Shown here in pieces: positions 1 to 8,293 of a stretch of 64,000 nucleotides of DNA. The position numbers and the translations under genes are program-made. The notes under the pieces were generated by a model. That model was not told the DNA's origin. It searched no databases and saw nothing but the letters and a program-made list of their open reading frames with translations. The stretch is taken from positions 310,001-374,000 of the forward strand of contig WGNI01000002.1 of the NCBI GenBank assembly GCA_016124655.1. The letters are read 5' to 3'. How positions within the stretch are numbered: the stretch's first letter is position 1; each line of letters starts with the position of its first letter. The DNA comes from Alphaproteobacteria bacterium. Its GTDB lineage: Bacteria; Pseudomonadota; Alphaproteobacteria; Caulobacterales; Aquidulcibacteraceae.

Positions 1-2
1 TG

Positions 3-998
3 TCGCTGTTCGCGGCCGCTGGCGTGCTTGCCTTCTTTAGCGGGCCGTTGAGCGCGCGGTTCGCGCATGCGCTCACCGGCTATCTTGCGAACGCCGCCCA
101 TATCCCTGTCGACGGACCGTCTCTCATGCGCGTGGGCGCCGATGTCGCGTTGAACGCCATGGCGGCGTTGGCATTGGCCGCGTTGGGGTTCAGCTTTGCT
201 GCAATCGCTGCGCGTTATGTGCAGGATCAGCCGACATTCACCGCGCAGAAGCTCAAGCCCTCGATCGACAAGCTCGACCCGATCAAGGGTTTCTCGCGCG
301 TGTTCGGCGCGCAAGCCTTCGCGCAATTCCTCAAGACCTTGGCGAAGTTCGTTATTGTCGGCGCGGCGATGGCGTCGGCGTTGTGGCCGCATGACGCGAC
401 GTTTGAAATGCTGTCGATGGTCGACCCCGGCGCCTGGCTGCCCTTTGTGCGGGAACGGGCGCTTTCGCTGGTGCTGCTCTTGGCGTTCGCGGCGGCGGTC
501 ATCGCGGGCGTGGACTACATCTTTGCGCGGCAAAGCTACATCAAGCGCCAACGCATGACGCGGCGCGAGCTGAAAGAGGAATTCCGCCAGCAAGAAGGCG
601 ATCCGATGGTGCGCGCCAAGCTGCGCCAGATCCGCGCCGAGCGCTCGAAGAAGCGGATGCTGGCGAATATGCCGAACGCGACCGTCGTGGTGACGAACCC
701 GACGCACTATGCGGTCGCGCTGCGCTACGTGCAGGACGAAACGCCTGCGCCGATCTGTCTGGCCAAGGGCGTGGATGACGTCGCCATGCGCATTCGCGAG
801 GCGGCGGAGGCGCACGATGTGCCGATCGTGGAGGATCCGCCGCTGGCGCGCGCGCTGTTCGCGGCCGCCGACATCGATGCCCCAATCCCGCGCGAGCACT
901 ACGAGGCGGTGGCGAAAGTGATCGGCGTGGTCTTGCGGCTGGCGGCGCGGCGGCGGCGGCCTGCGCCAGGAAGCGTTCAACGGGACGCGAATCGGTGA
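3..998 (+). CDS. flhB: Flagellar export apparatus protein FlhB (5' truncated by window)
   Basis: FlhB is the substrate-specificity switch of the flagellar type III export gate in the inner membrane. The reading frame is open from base 3, so the true start lies upstream; about 38 residues appear to be missing compared with enteric FlhB. Hydrophobic segments fill the first 180 codons, followed by the basic linker KRQRMTRRELKEEFRQQEGD and the cytoplasmic domain with the self-cleavage motif NPTH (bases 696-707, codon 232 counted from base 3). The tail is basic and short. cckA starts 28 bases downstream; from memory the same flhB-cckA order occurs in Caulobacter. Paralogous secretion proteins (YscU type) share NPTH, but this neighbourhood favours the flagellar one. 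Confidence 0.93.
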   Translation, partial: SLFAAAGVLAFFSGPLSARFAHALTGYLANAAHIPVDGPSLMRVGADVALNAMAALALAALGFSFAAIAARYVQDQPTFTAQKLKPSIDKLDPIKGFSRVFGAQAFAQFLKTLAKFVIVGAAMASALWPHDATFEMLSMVDPGAWLPFVRERALSLVLLLAFAAAVIAGVDYIFARQSYIKRQRMTRRELKEEFRQQEGDPMVRAKLRQIRAERSKKRMLANMPNATVVVTNPTHYAVALRYVQDETPAPICLAKGVDDVAMRIREAAEAHDVPIVEDPPLARALFAAADIDAPIPREHYEAVAKVIGVVLRLAARRRRPAPGSVQRDANR

Positions 999-1026
999 AA
1001 ATGGCAATTGATCTCAGGCAAAGCAG

Positions 1027-3546
1027 ATGACCGACCAACCCCACGTGACCGGACGCAGACCCGACGTCCCGCAGATGGCGTTCTGGGCCGCTGTTGCGCT
1101 CGGCCTCGGCGCAGCCGGCGTAGCGATCACGGCGGGGCGAGAGGTCGGCCAGATCGGCGCGCTGCTGCTGATCCTGCTGTTTGCAGCCGGCATGGTGCTG
1201 TTTCTGTTCATGTCCCGCGGCGCGGGCCGGGTCTTGGGGCCTTTCCCTGAGCGCGGCGCCATGGAGACGTTGGCGCTGGCTGCCGGCAAGACCGACCTTG
1301 TGTTGCTGGAGGCGCTGGATGAGGCGGCGCTGGTCACGGACCGCAATCTCAGCCCGATCGCGGCCAATCACGCCTATTTGACGTTGGCGGAGATCGCCGG
1401 CGCCCTGGGCGAGAGCGATCGGCCGCCGGCCATGAGCCGGCTGTTCGGCGCCGACCCTATGCTGTCGGCGCCGGTGTTCCGACTGTCGCGGGCGGCGCAA
1501 TCGGGCTTGAGCCGCCGGGAGGAATTGCCGCAAACCGCCATCGGCCAGGGCGGCGTCAATGCACGGTATGAGGCGTCGGTCGGCGCGCTTCCGGGTGGTC
1601 GTGTGCTGTGGCGGCTCAGGGAATTGGGCGCCGGGGACGGACCTCCGGACGAAGAGACCCGTCCGCTGTTCCTGGACGATGCGCCCATCGGATTCTTCGT
1701 CGCCCGTCATGACGGGCAGATTGCGTACATGAACCGCGCGCTGCGTTCGGTGCTCGGCGTTGGCGACGCCAGCGCGCTGCGCGTGCGCGACATCCTGAAG
1801 GACGACTCCTCCAAGATATTGCGGCGGGACCGGCGCGGGTTCGGCGCCGCGCGTGCGGCCGTCACATTGCGGGCGCGCGACGGCGTGGAGACTCCCGCCC
1901 ATGCGCTGACCTTTCTGCCGCTTGGCTCAGAGGCTGATCGGGGCGTGCGTTGTCTGGTGTTTCTGTCGGACGACGAAGCGCCGGCGGCGCCTGCGCAGCC
2001 GTCCGGCGCGGCGCCCGCGCGCAGCGGCGCAGGCGACGCAGCATTTCAGAATGCGCCCTATGGCGCAGCCGTTCTCGACAGCGCCGATCCGGCCACTGCC
2101 TCGATCCTCGACGCCAATCCCGCGCTGATGGAAATGACGCACGGGCGCGCGACGCCCGGCGCGGCGTTCGTCGACCTGTTTGACGCTTCCGAAGGCGCGG
2201 CTGCGCTCGCCCAAAGGCTGCGCATGACTTCAACCGACGTCATCGAATTGCAATTGGCCGGCGCATCGTCGCCAGCCGTGCATGTGCAGTTTGCGCGCGG
2301 CGTCGAAGGCGGGGCCGTGGCGTATGTCGTCAACGTCACGGAGCAGCGCGAACTGGAGCAGCGCCTGGCGCAGAGTGAAAAGATGCGCGAGATCGGAGAA
2401 CTCGCCGCCGGCGTCGCGCATGACTTCAACAACATGTTGACGGTCGTGATGCAGACAAGCGACTCGCTCCTGCTGCGGCATCCGGTCGGCGATGCGGATT
2501 ATCCGCTCCTGCGGGAAATCCAGGACCACGCGACCAGCGCGCAGGAATTGTCGCAGATGCTGCGCGCCTATGCGCGGCAGCAGACGTTCAAGCGCGAAGT
2601 CGTGCGCGTCGCCGATTTCGTTGGCGAACGCCAGGAATTGATGCGACGCGTTGTCGGTGCGGCGATCAAGTTCGAGATGAAGCACGGCCGCGATCTGCCG
2701 TTCGTGAAGGTCGACAAAACCCAGATCGAGCGCGTGATCGTCAATCTCGCCACCAATGCGCGCGACGCGATGACGCCTAAGGGCGGGGCCATTCCGCGCG
2801 ACGGGCGGCTGACGATCCGCACCGCGCGCTCGACGGCGGCGGAAGCGCGCGCGCTGGGCCATACGCCGATCGAGGAAGGCGTGTATGCGCTGATCGAGGT
2901 GCAGGACACGGGCTCGGGCATCAAGCCGGAGCACCAGGCGAAAATCTTTCGTCCGTTCCACACCACCAAAGAGCAGGGCAAAGGCACCGGGCTTGGGCTG
3001 GCGTCGTGCTACGGCATCGTCAAGCAATCCGGCGGCTACATTTTCTTCGACAGCCGCGTGGGCGTCGGCACGACGTTCCGGATCTATCTGCCAGAGCATG
3101 AGCCAACGGCGGAAGAGACCGAAGAAATGGCCGCGCGCGAGCGCGCGGCGCTGTTCAGGACGTCGCGCGATGTCGCGGGGCGTGGGCGCATCCTGTTCGT
3201 GGAGGACCAGGCCGGCGTGCGCAAATCGATCGCGCGAAACCTTGTGGAGTGCGGCTACGAGGTGATCGAGGCCGAGCACGGCGAAGAAGCGCTGGAAATC
3301 CTGACGCGCTCGCCCGGCGGGTTCGACATGATCATTTCCGATGAATCCATGCCGATCATGTCGGGTTCGGAAATGATCGAGCAGGCTGGCGCGGAGATGA
3401 TCGGCGGCGCGCGCGTGCTGTTTCTGTCCGGCTACGCGCCGGAAGGCTTTTCCAAGGTGCTGGAGCAGTATCGGGTCAGCTACATGTCCAAGCCAGTGAC
3501 GATGCAACAGCTTGTCGCGCGGGTGAAGGAATTGATGGCGGCTTAA
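1027..3546 (+). CDS. cckA: Cell-cycle hybrid histidine kinase CckA
   Basis: CckA phosphorylates or dephosphorylates ChpT, and through it the master regulators CtrA and CpdR. The protein has 839 residues. It shows two membrane helices near residues 17-36 and 43-62, PAS-like regions at about 220-330 and 340-440, a HisKA helix with GVAHDFNN (phospho-acceptor His465), an ATPase domain with NLATNARDAM, DTGSGI and GTGLGLAS, and a C-terminal receiver whose acceptor is Asp772 in IISDESMP. The order TM-PAS-PAS-HisKA-HATPase-REC and the spacing match CckA. It begins 28 bases after flhB and may share its transcript. The DESMP receiver motif differs slightly from the usual D-x-x-MP spelling but keeps the Asp. 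Confidence 0.93.
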   Translation: MTDQPHVTGRRPDVPQMAFWAAVALGLGAAGVAITAGREVGQIGALLLILLFAAGMVLFLFMSRGAGRVLGPFPERGAMETLALAAGKTDLVLLEALDEAALVTDRNLSPIAANHAYLTLAEIAGALGESDRPPAMSRLFGADPMLSAPVFRLSRAAQSGLSRREELPQTAIGQGGVNARYEASVGALPGGRVLWRLRELGAGDGPPDEETRPLFLDDAPIGFFVARHDGQIAYMNRALRSVLGVGDASALRVRDILKDDSSKILRRDRRGFGAARAAVTLRARDGVETPAHALTFLPLGSEADRGVRCLVFLSDDEAPAAPAQPSGAAPARSGAGDAAFQNAPYGAAVLDSADPATASILDANPALMEMTHGRATPGAAFVDLFDASEGAAALAQRLRMTSTDVIELQLAGASSPAVHVQFARGVEGGAVAYVVNVTEQRELEQRLAQSEKMREIGELAAGVAHDFNNMLTVVMQTSDSLLLRHPVGDADYPLLREIQDHATSAQELSQMLRAYARQQTFKREVVRVADFVGERQELMRRVVGAAIKFEMKHGRDLPFVKVDKTQIERVIVNLATNARDAMTPKGGAIPRDGRLTIRTARSTAAEARALGHTPIEEGVYALIEVQDTGSGIKPEHQAKIFRPFHTTKEQGKGTGLGLASCYGIVKQSGGYIFFDSRVGVGTTFRIYLPEHEPTAEETEEMAARERAALFRTSRDVAGRGRILFVEDQAGVRKSIARNLVECGYEVIEAEHGEEALEILTRSPGGFDMIISDESMPIMSGSEMIEQAGAEMIGGARVLFLSGYAPEGFSKVLEQYRVSYMSKPVTMQQLVARVKELMAA

Positions 3547-3662
3547 ATCTCTGGGCGGGTGCGCTCGTTGGAGGACCCGGCCCTCAATGCGCGTTCGGAT
3601 CGCCCCAGCGCGCCGAATTTCGCCCACACGCATCCAGGCTCACGGCTTGCGCGTTCCGGAAG

Positions 3663-3688
3663 GGAACGCCCTTGTCTCCAAGGCGTAT
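3663..3688 (+). promoter_or_regulatory. EcfG-like (general stress sigma) promoter candidate
   Basis: GGAAC (3663-3667), a 16-base spacer, then CGTAT (3684-3688). The known alphaproteobacterial EcfG consensus is GGAAC-N16/17-CGTT, so this is a match with one -10 mismatch. It lies about 120 bases upstream of the lytic transglycosylase start. One such match by chance in a GC-rich genome is quite possible. Confidence 0.25.
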
Positions 3689-3806
3689 AGATAAGGCGCT
3701 CTAACCCGCCAGGGCGGCCGGGGTCATGGCGAGGCCGCATTCTTGCTTGACGAGATCGGCAGGAGCATGGACAGGCCCCGCCGGGGACGCCGCCGAGGAC
3801 CGCGCA

Positions 3807-5294
3807 ATGAAACGATCTTGGACGTTCGCCGCGCTGGCTGCGCTGGCCGTGACGGGTGCGCCGATGGCTGCGTGCGGTCAGTCCCAACCCGCAGCGGGCG
3901 CGCCGCTAACGTTTCAGTCCTCCGGCGATATCGGCTTTGACGCCTGGCGGGCTGGGTTTGCGGAGCGGGCGATTGCGCGCGGCCGGGACCCCGCCATCGT
4001 GTTTCGCTTGCTGAACGGCGTTTCCCCGGATCAGAGCGTGATCACCGCCGATCGTCGGCAGCCTGAGTTCGTCGCGCCGGTTTGGGATTATGTGACGCGC
4101 GCGGTTTCCGCCCGTCGGATCGAAGACGGGCGCGCCAAACGGGCGGCGCTCGGCGACGTGCTGGCGCGCGTGGGCGCGCAGTATCAGGTCGACACCGACA
4201 TCGTGCTCGGCATCTGGGCGCTGGAAAGCAATTTCGGACGCGCGGCCTTGCCGTACGACGCCGCCACTGCGCTGGCGACCTTGGCCTTTGAAGGCCGGCG
4301 GCGCGCCCAGTTCGAAACCTATCTTCTTGCGCTCATCGAAATGGTGGAGCGCGGCTATGCCGGTCCATCGGAATTGCGGTCATCCTGGGCCGGTGCGCTG
4401 GGTCAGCCGCAATTCATGCCCGATGTCTATCTCACCACGTCGGTGGACTGGAACAGCGATGGCCGGCGCGACATCTGGAACGACGACGGCGATGTCGCTG
4501 CCTCGATCGCAAATTATTTGCGCGACCGCGGCTGGCGCGCGAACGAACCGACGTTCCTGGAGGCGCGGCTGCCGCCGAACTTCGATTATGCGCTTTCCGA
4601 CGGCACGCGACGCACAATCGCCGGGTGGGCTGCACTTGGCGTTGCGCCAGTCGCGGGCCGCGCCTTTGACGCTTCCCAAGCCGCACTCGATGCGGAGCTG
4701 TTCCTGCCGGCGGGCGCGCAGGGCCCGGCGCTCTTGTTGCTGCCGAACTTTCAGGTCATCCGCCGCTACAACGCGTCGGATCGTTACGCGCTGGTGATCA
4801 GCCTTTTGGCGCGCGGCTTCGCTGGCGAAGGCGCGACGCTTTCAGCGCGGTGGCCGACGCATTTGGGCGCGTTGCAGCGCGACGACATCATTGAGCTGCA
4901 GACGCTGTTGAACGCGCTGGGGCACTCCGCGGGCGCGCCCGACGGCCTGTTCGGCTCCAACACGCGGCGCGCCGTGCGGGCGTTTCAGCAATCGCGCAAT
5001 CTGCCGGCTGACGGATTTCCGACGCCAGCGCTGTTGCGTGATCTGCGCCGCGCCGCAGGGCCTGGACTTGCCGCAACCGCCGCGCCGATTGCGACGGCGG
5101 ATTTGGATCAGGACGGCGTGCGCGCGCTGCAGCGCGAACTCAATCGGTTGGGTTTCAGCGCGGGTACGCCGGATGGCGCCGCGGGACCGCGCACGCGCGC
5201 AGCGATCCGTGAATTCGAGCGCAGCCAGGGCCGGGAAATCACGGGACGTCCCACGCAAGACATTCTCGCCGCCGCGCAGGAGGCGCGGCGCTGA
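3807..5294 (+). CDS. MltB-family lytic murein transglycosylase with two PG-binding domains
   Basis: Cleaves peptidoglycan glycan strands with formation of 1,6-anhydromuramic ends, in the periplasm or at the outer membrane. The ATG at 3807 was preferred over a longer in-frame start at 3726 because it begins a clean signal peptide (MKRSWTFAALAALAV) ending in AAC at residue 23, a possible lipobox. The SLT_2 domain carries GIWALESNFGR with the catalytic Glu at residue 140, and GALGQPQFMP. Two peptidoglycan-binding repeats follow (about 358-415 and 430-490), each with the G-x-PDG pattern (GAPDGLFG, GTPDGAAG). It has 495 residues. It stands alone; the gene after it is convergent. Confidence 0.92.
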   Translation: MKRSWTFAALAALAVTGAPMAACGQSQPAAGAPLTFQSSGDIGFDAWRAGFAERAIARGRDPAIVFRLLNGVSPDQSVITADRRQPEFVAPVWDYVTRAVSARRIEDGRAKRAALGDVLARVGAQYQVDTDIVLGIWALESNFGRAALPYDAATALATLAFEGRRRAQFETYLLALIEMVERGYAGPSELRSSWAGALGQPQFMPDVYLTTSVDWNSDGRRDIWNDDGDVAASIANYLRDRGWRANEPTFLEARLPPNFDYALSDGTRRTIAGWAALGVAPVAGRAFDASQAALDAELFLPAGAQGPALLLLPNFQVIRRYNASDRYALVISLLARGFAGEGATLSARWPTHLGALQRDDIIELQTLLNALGHSAGAPDGLFGSNTRRAVRAFQQSRNLPADGFPTPALLRDLRRAAGPGLAATAAPIATADLDQDGVRALQRELNRLGFSAGTPDGAAGPRTRAAIREFERSQGREITGRPTQDILAAAQEARR

Positions 5295-5357
5295 CTATTG
5301 CGAATTCAGTGCGAGTGGAGACCGGCCGGCTGCTCGGAACCGTAATCATCAATAAAT

Positions 5358-5409
5358 TAGACCGCGTTCAGACGGAAAACCGGCAGTCACTTTTCCTGAA
5401 CGCGGTCTA
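5358..5409. terminator. Long inverted repeat between convergent genes
   Basis: TAGACCGCGTTCAG (5358-5371) is exactly complementary to CTGAACGCGGTCTA (5396-5409); GAAAA/TTTTC inside extends the stem imperfectly. It lies between the transglycosylase and MFS genes and supplies the TAG stop of the MFS gene. On the minus strand it is followed by a T-rich run (ATTTATTG). It can act as a terminator for one or both genes, or be a copy of a dispersed palindromic element. Confidence 0.55.
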
Positions 5410-6684
5410 GTGGTGCGCGTCGACGCTTGAGATTGCGGAGGCTTCTAGGCTGCGCAGGCTCTTGCTGCGCCAGACGAACGCCGTCATCGCCAGAAGGATT
5501 GTCAGCGAGATCCAGAGCGGCGCGGTCGGGCCCAGGACGTCATAGGCGACGCCGCCGGTGAGCGGTGAAATGACAAAGCCCGCGCCATTTGAACCGACGA
5601 CCAGCCCTGCGACGGCGCCTTGCTCGTCGGGATGCACGGCCATGGATGCGCCGCCGGTGAAGCCTGGGCGCGCGAGCCCGAATCCCAATCCGCCCAGCAT
5701 TTGCGACAACAGAAGCGCGCTGAAGTTGGGAGCCCAGAGCTGGACCGCAACGCTGATGCACAGGATGGCGCATCCCACCAGCATCAGACTGCGCGACCCG
5801 AACCGCAGCATCGGCAGTATGGCCATTTGTGTGGTCAGCATGGCGAGCGCCGCCACGACGAATCCAGCAGCGGCGAGCTCTGCGCCGCGCGCGCCGGCGA
5901 CGTCGAGCCGGTCCATCACGTAGAGCGTGTAGACTTGGCCGAGGGTCCCGGTGATCACCGACAAAAACACGCCAAAGATGATGTAGGCGGCGACGCGGGG
6001 ATCGCCGGCGAGGCGCCAGGTGTCCATGAAATTGGGCGTTGGGCCCGCCGCTTCCCGCGGCCCGCGGCGCTCGGGAAGGAAGCGCATCAATACGGCCGCG
6101 GCGACAAACGCCAGCACCGCGGTGAGCGCGATCGGGAAGATCAACCCCATCTGCGCGGCGAGCACCGCGCAAGTCGCTGGACCGACCGCGCCGCCGACCG
6201 CGAAGGCGGAGGACAACAAGGCCAGCTCATGCGTGCGCTCGGCCATTGTGGTGCGATCGGCGACATAGGCCTGCGCGGCCGGATTGGCTGCGGAGCCGAC
6301 CATGCCGAAGATGGCGCGCGTCAGCATCAGACCGAAGAACACCGCTGCGCCCTGGATTACGGCGAAGACGCCGGCGGTGGCGACCAGCGCGAAGCCCGTC
6401 ATTGAGACGCCGTATGCAAACAGCCCAAGAGCAACGATCGGCTTACGGCCGAAGCGGTCGCTCATGCGGCCCCAGATCGGGCTCGCGAACACCCAGGCCA
6501 AGGCCGAGAGGGAGAAGATCCAGCCGACGGAGGCGTCGGGCAGATCCAGCCGCCGCACGAGCGGCGGCAGCAGCGGGAAGAGCATCGAATTGCCGAAGCC
6601 CACCACGAACAGCGAACCGTAAAGCAAATAGAAACGCTTGCGCCGCTCCTCGGGGGGCAGATCCGGCGCGGCGACGTCGGCCAT
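5407..6684 (-). CDS. MFS transporter, DHA1/TetA-like drug or metabolite exporter
   Basis: A 12-helix major facilitator of 425 residues. The N-terminal half shows the MFS loop motif as GRMSDRFGRKPIV between helices 2 and 3, and GSAANPAAQAYVADRT around helix 5, both typical of the TetA-like proton antiporters. The start at 6684 (MADVAAPDLPP) gives a normal short cytoplasmic tail; upstream in-frame ATGs would add a Cys/Arg-rich tail that looks non-coding. The substrate cannot be read from sequence. The gene faces the transglycosylase and shares its stop with the inverted repeat at 5358-5409; its promoter must lie in the 128 bases shared divergently with motA. Confidence 0.8.
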   Translation of the reverse strand: MADVAAPDLPPEERRKRFYLLYGSLFVVGFGNSMLFPLLPPLVRRLDLPDASVGWIFSLSALAWVFASPIWGRMSDRFGRKPIVALGLFAYGVSMTGFALVATAGVFAVIQGAAVFFGLMLTRAIFGMVGSAANPAAQAYVADRTTMAERTHELALLSSAFAVGGAVGPATCAVLAAQMGLIFPIALTAVLAFVAAAVLMRFLPERRGPREAAGPTPNFMDTWRLAGDPRVAAYIIFGVFLSVITGTLGQVYTLYVMDRLDVAGARGAELAAAGFVVAALAMLTTQMAILPMLRFGSRSLMLVGCAILCISVAVQLWAPNFSALLLSQMLGGLGFGLARPGFTGGASMAVHPDEQGAVAGLVVGSNGAGFVISPLTGGVAYDVLGPTAPLWISLTILLAMTAFVWRSKSLRSLEASAISSVDAHH

Positions 6685-6812
6685 GGGGCGACTCACTTGA
6701 TCTGGACGAAGCGGCATTTTGCAGCCGCGAAGGCCGGGCGCGCAACCGCGCGTTAAGCGGCGGCATGCCAAAAGCCCAAGTCTCTCCGGTCATTAGGGAT
6801 AATTGAGCCGAC

Positions 6813-7679
6813 ATGTTTCTGCTCATCGGCATCGCGGTGGTGTTTGGAATGGTGTTCGGCGGCTTCATGCTGGCGGGCGGCCATTTCGACGTCATCATCG
6901 AAGCCGCGCCGATGGAGTTCATGATGATCGGCGGCGCGGCGCTCGGCGCGCTGATCATCTCCAACGACGTCAGCACCTTGAAGGGCGTCGGCGGCGGCTT
7001 CGGAAAGGCGTTCTCCGGGCCCAAGTGGGGCAAGAAGGACTACGCCGACCTGTTGGCGCTGCTGTTCCAGCTGACCAAGCTGATGAAGTCCAAGGGCGTG
7101 GTGGCGCTGGAGCCGCACATCGAAAACCCCAAGGACAGCGCGATCTTTCAGAAGTATCCGAAAATCTCGAAGGATCATTTCGCTGTCGATTTTATCTGCG
7201 ACACGCTGCGCATGATGACCATGAACCTCGACGACCCCCACCAGGTCGAGGACGCGATGGAAAAGCAGCTGGAGAAGCATCATCACGAGGCGTTGAAGCC
7301 CGCGCATGCGCTGCAGAACACCGCCGACGCGCTGCCGGCGCTGGGGATCGTCGCGGCGGTGCTCGGCATTGTCAAAACGATGGGCGCGATCAACGAGCCG
7401 CCGGAAGTACTGGGCCTTTTGATCGGCAAGGCGCTGGTCGGCACCTTCCTGGGCGTGTTCCTGGCCTATGGCCTGGTTGGGCCGATCGCCCAGCGGCTGA
7501 ACGCCACGATCGAGCACGAGGGCCAGTTTTACCGAATTATTAGAGACGTCCTGGTTGCGCACCTGCACGGCAATGCGGCGCAGGTGTCGGTTGAGATTGG
7601 CCGCGGCTCGGTGCCGAGCGAGTTCCAGCCCTCCTTCGCCCAGATGGAGGAAGCGCTGACGGCGGCCGTCGAATCCTAA
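6813..7679 (+). CDS. motA: Flagellar motor stator protein MotA
   Basis: MotA forms, with MotB, the proton channel that powers flagellar rotation in the inner membrane. It has 288 residues with four hydrophobic segments: two at the N-terminus, a long cytoplasmic loop (about 55-165), and two late ones. The late pair contains the conserved prolines in ADALPALGIVAAVLGIVKTMG and LVGPIAQRL. Charged loop residues are abundant, as needed for FliG contact. No motB follows; the next gene is a small lipoprotein, so motB must be elsewhere, as in Caulobacter where motA and motB are unlinked. A GATAAT hexamer just upstream could be a -10 element. Confidence 0.95.
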   Translation: MFLLIGIAVVFGMVFGGFMLAGGHFDVIIEAAPMEFMMIGGAALGALIISNDVSTLKGVGGGFGKAFSGPKWGKKDYADLLALLFQLTKLMKSKGVVALEPHIENPKDSAIFQKYPKISKDHFAVDFICDTLRMMTMNLDDPHQVEDAMEKQLEKHHHEALKPAHALQNTADALPALGIVAAVLGIVKTMGAINEPPEVLGLLIGKALVGTFLGVFLAYGLVGPIAQRLNATIEHEGQFYRIIRDVLVAHLHGNAAQVSVEIGRGSVPSEFQPSFAQMEEALTAAVES

Positions 7680-7945
7680 ATCACCGCTTTGTAAAGCCTA
7701 TAGCGCTTGAGAAATGATCCGCTGGGGCTCAAGGTGGAACGCTTTCGGCCCGGTGACCGCCGAGGCGGGCAATCCTGGGGATCCGGCGCTCGAGGCGGGG
7801 AGAAGCGTCCCATCGGCGCTCCGAGGCTATGCAAATCCGCAAGCGTCTGCTTGGCGGGGCAGGCTTGCCTTTAAGGCTAATCCTTGTTTATTGCGCGTTT
7901 CAGGCGTCGTCTTTCACATGACGCTGGGACGAGAGGGTAACACCT

Positions 7946-8206
7946 ATGACGAAAATGAAACTGGCGATGGCGGCAGGTGTTGCAGCCGTTCTCGCGTTCG
8001 GCGTTGCGGCCTGCGGCCAAACCGCCACGACGACGGAAACCACCACCGAATCCACGACCACGGAAACCGCGACGCCGGAAGCGACCACGGAAGCCCCGGC
8101 TGCTGATCCGGCTGCTGCGACCGACCCGACGGCCGATCCGGCTGCGGCGGCGACGACCACTGAGTCGACCACCACGACCACCACGACGGAAACGCCGGCT
8201 CCGTAA
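7946..8206 (+). CDS. Small Thr/Ala/Pro/Glu-rich lipoprotein of unknown function
   Basis: An 86-residue protein with a signal peptide (MTKMKLAMAAGVAAVLAFG) and lipobox FGVAAC, so probably lipid-anchored. Everything after the Cys is low complexity: runs of Thr with scattered Glu/Ser, then Ala-Asp-Pro units and a final Thr run. Nothing suggests an enzyme; it resembles small Thr/Pro-rich surface lipoproteins or spacers. A GAGGG Shine-Dalgarno precedes the ATG and a strong terminator follows at 8235, so it is an independent single-gene unit. Composition is simple but GC content matches its neighbours. Function is not recognised. Confidence 0.75.
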   Translation: MTKMKLAMAAGVAAVLAFGVAACGQTATTTETTTESTTTETATPEATTEAPAADPAAATDPTADPAAAATTTESTTTTTTTETPAP

Positions 8207-8234
8207 GCCGCTCGCTTCGTTTGTGAGTTTTGCG

Positions 8235-8262
8235 CAGGCCGCCCGCAAGGGCGGCCTGTTTG
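8235..8262 (+). terminator. Intrinsic terminator after the Thr-rich lipoprotein gene
   Basis: CAGGCCGCCC (8235-8244), loop GCAA, GGGCGGCCTG (8249-8258), then TTTG. A perfect 10-bp stem with a 4-base loop, 28 bases past the stop codon. The T tract is short. Confidence 0.8.
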
Positions 8263-8293
8263 CATTTGCGCGCCGTCCAGAGCACTGAGCCAC

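Noticed and set aside
541-1902. A long minus-strand frame opposite flhB/cckA
   Set aside because: Antisense to two recognised genes; Arg/Ala/Pro-rich translation, no motif.
2230-3633. A 467-codon minus-strand frame opposite cckA
   Set aside because: The sense strand encodes the kinase, ATPase and receiver motifs; the antisense translation has none.
7714-8106. A 130-codon frame starting before the lipoprotein gene
   Set aside because: It overlaps the lipoprotein in another frame and shows no signal or motif; the lipoprotein has the ribosome-binding site and lipobox.
7946-8206. Repetitive ACC/ACG codons as a possible repeat array or CRISPR
   Set aside because: They encode a Thr-rich lipoprotein in one frame; units are too short and irregular for spacers.
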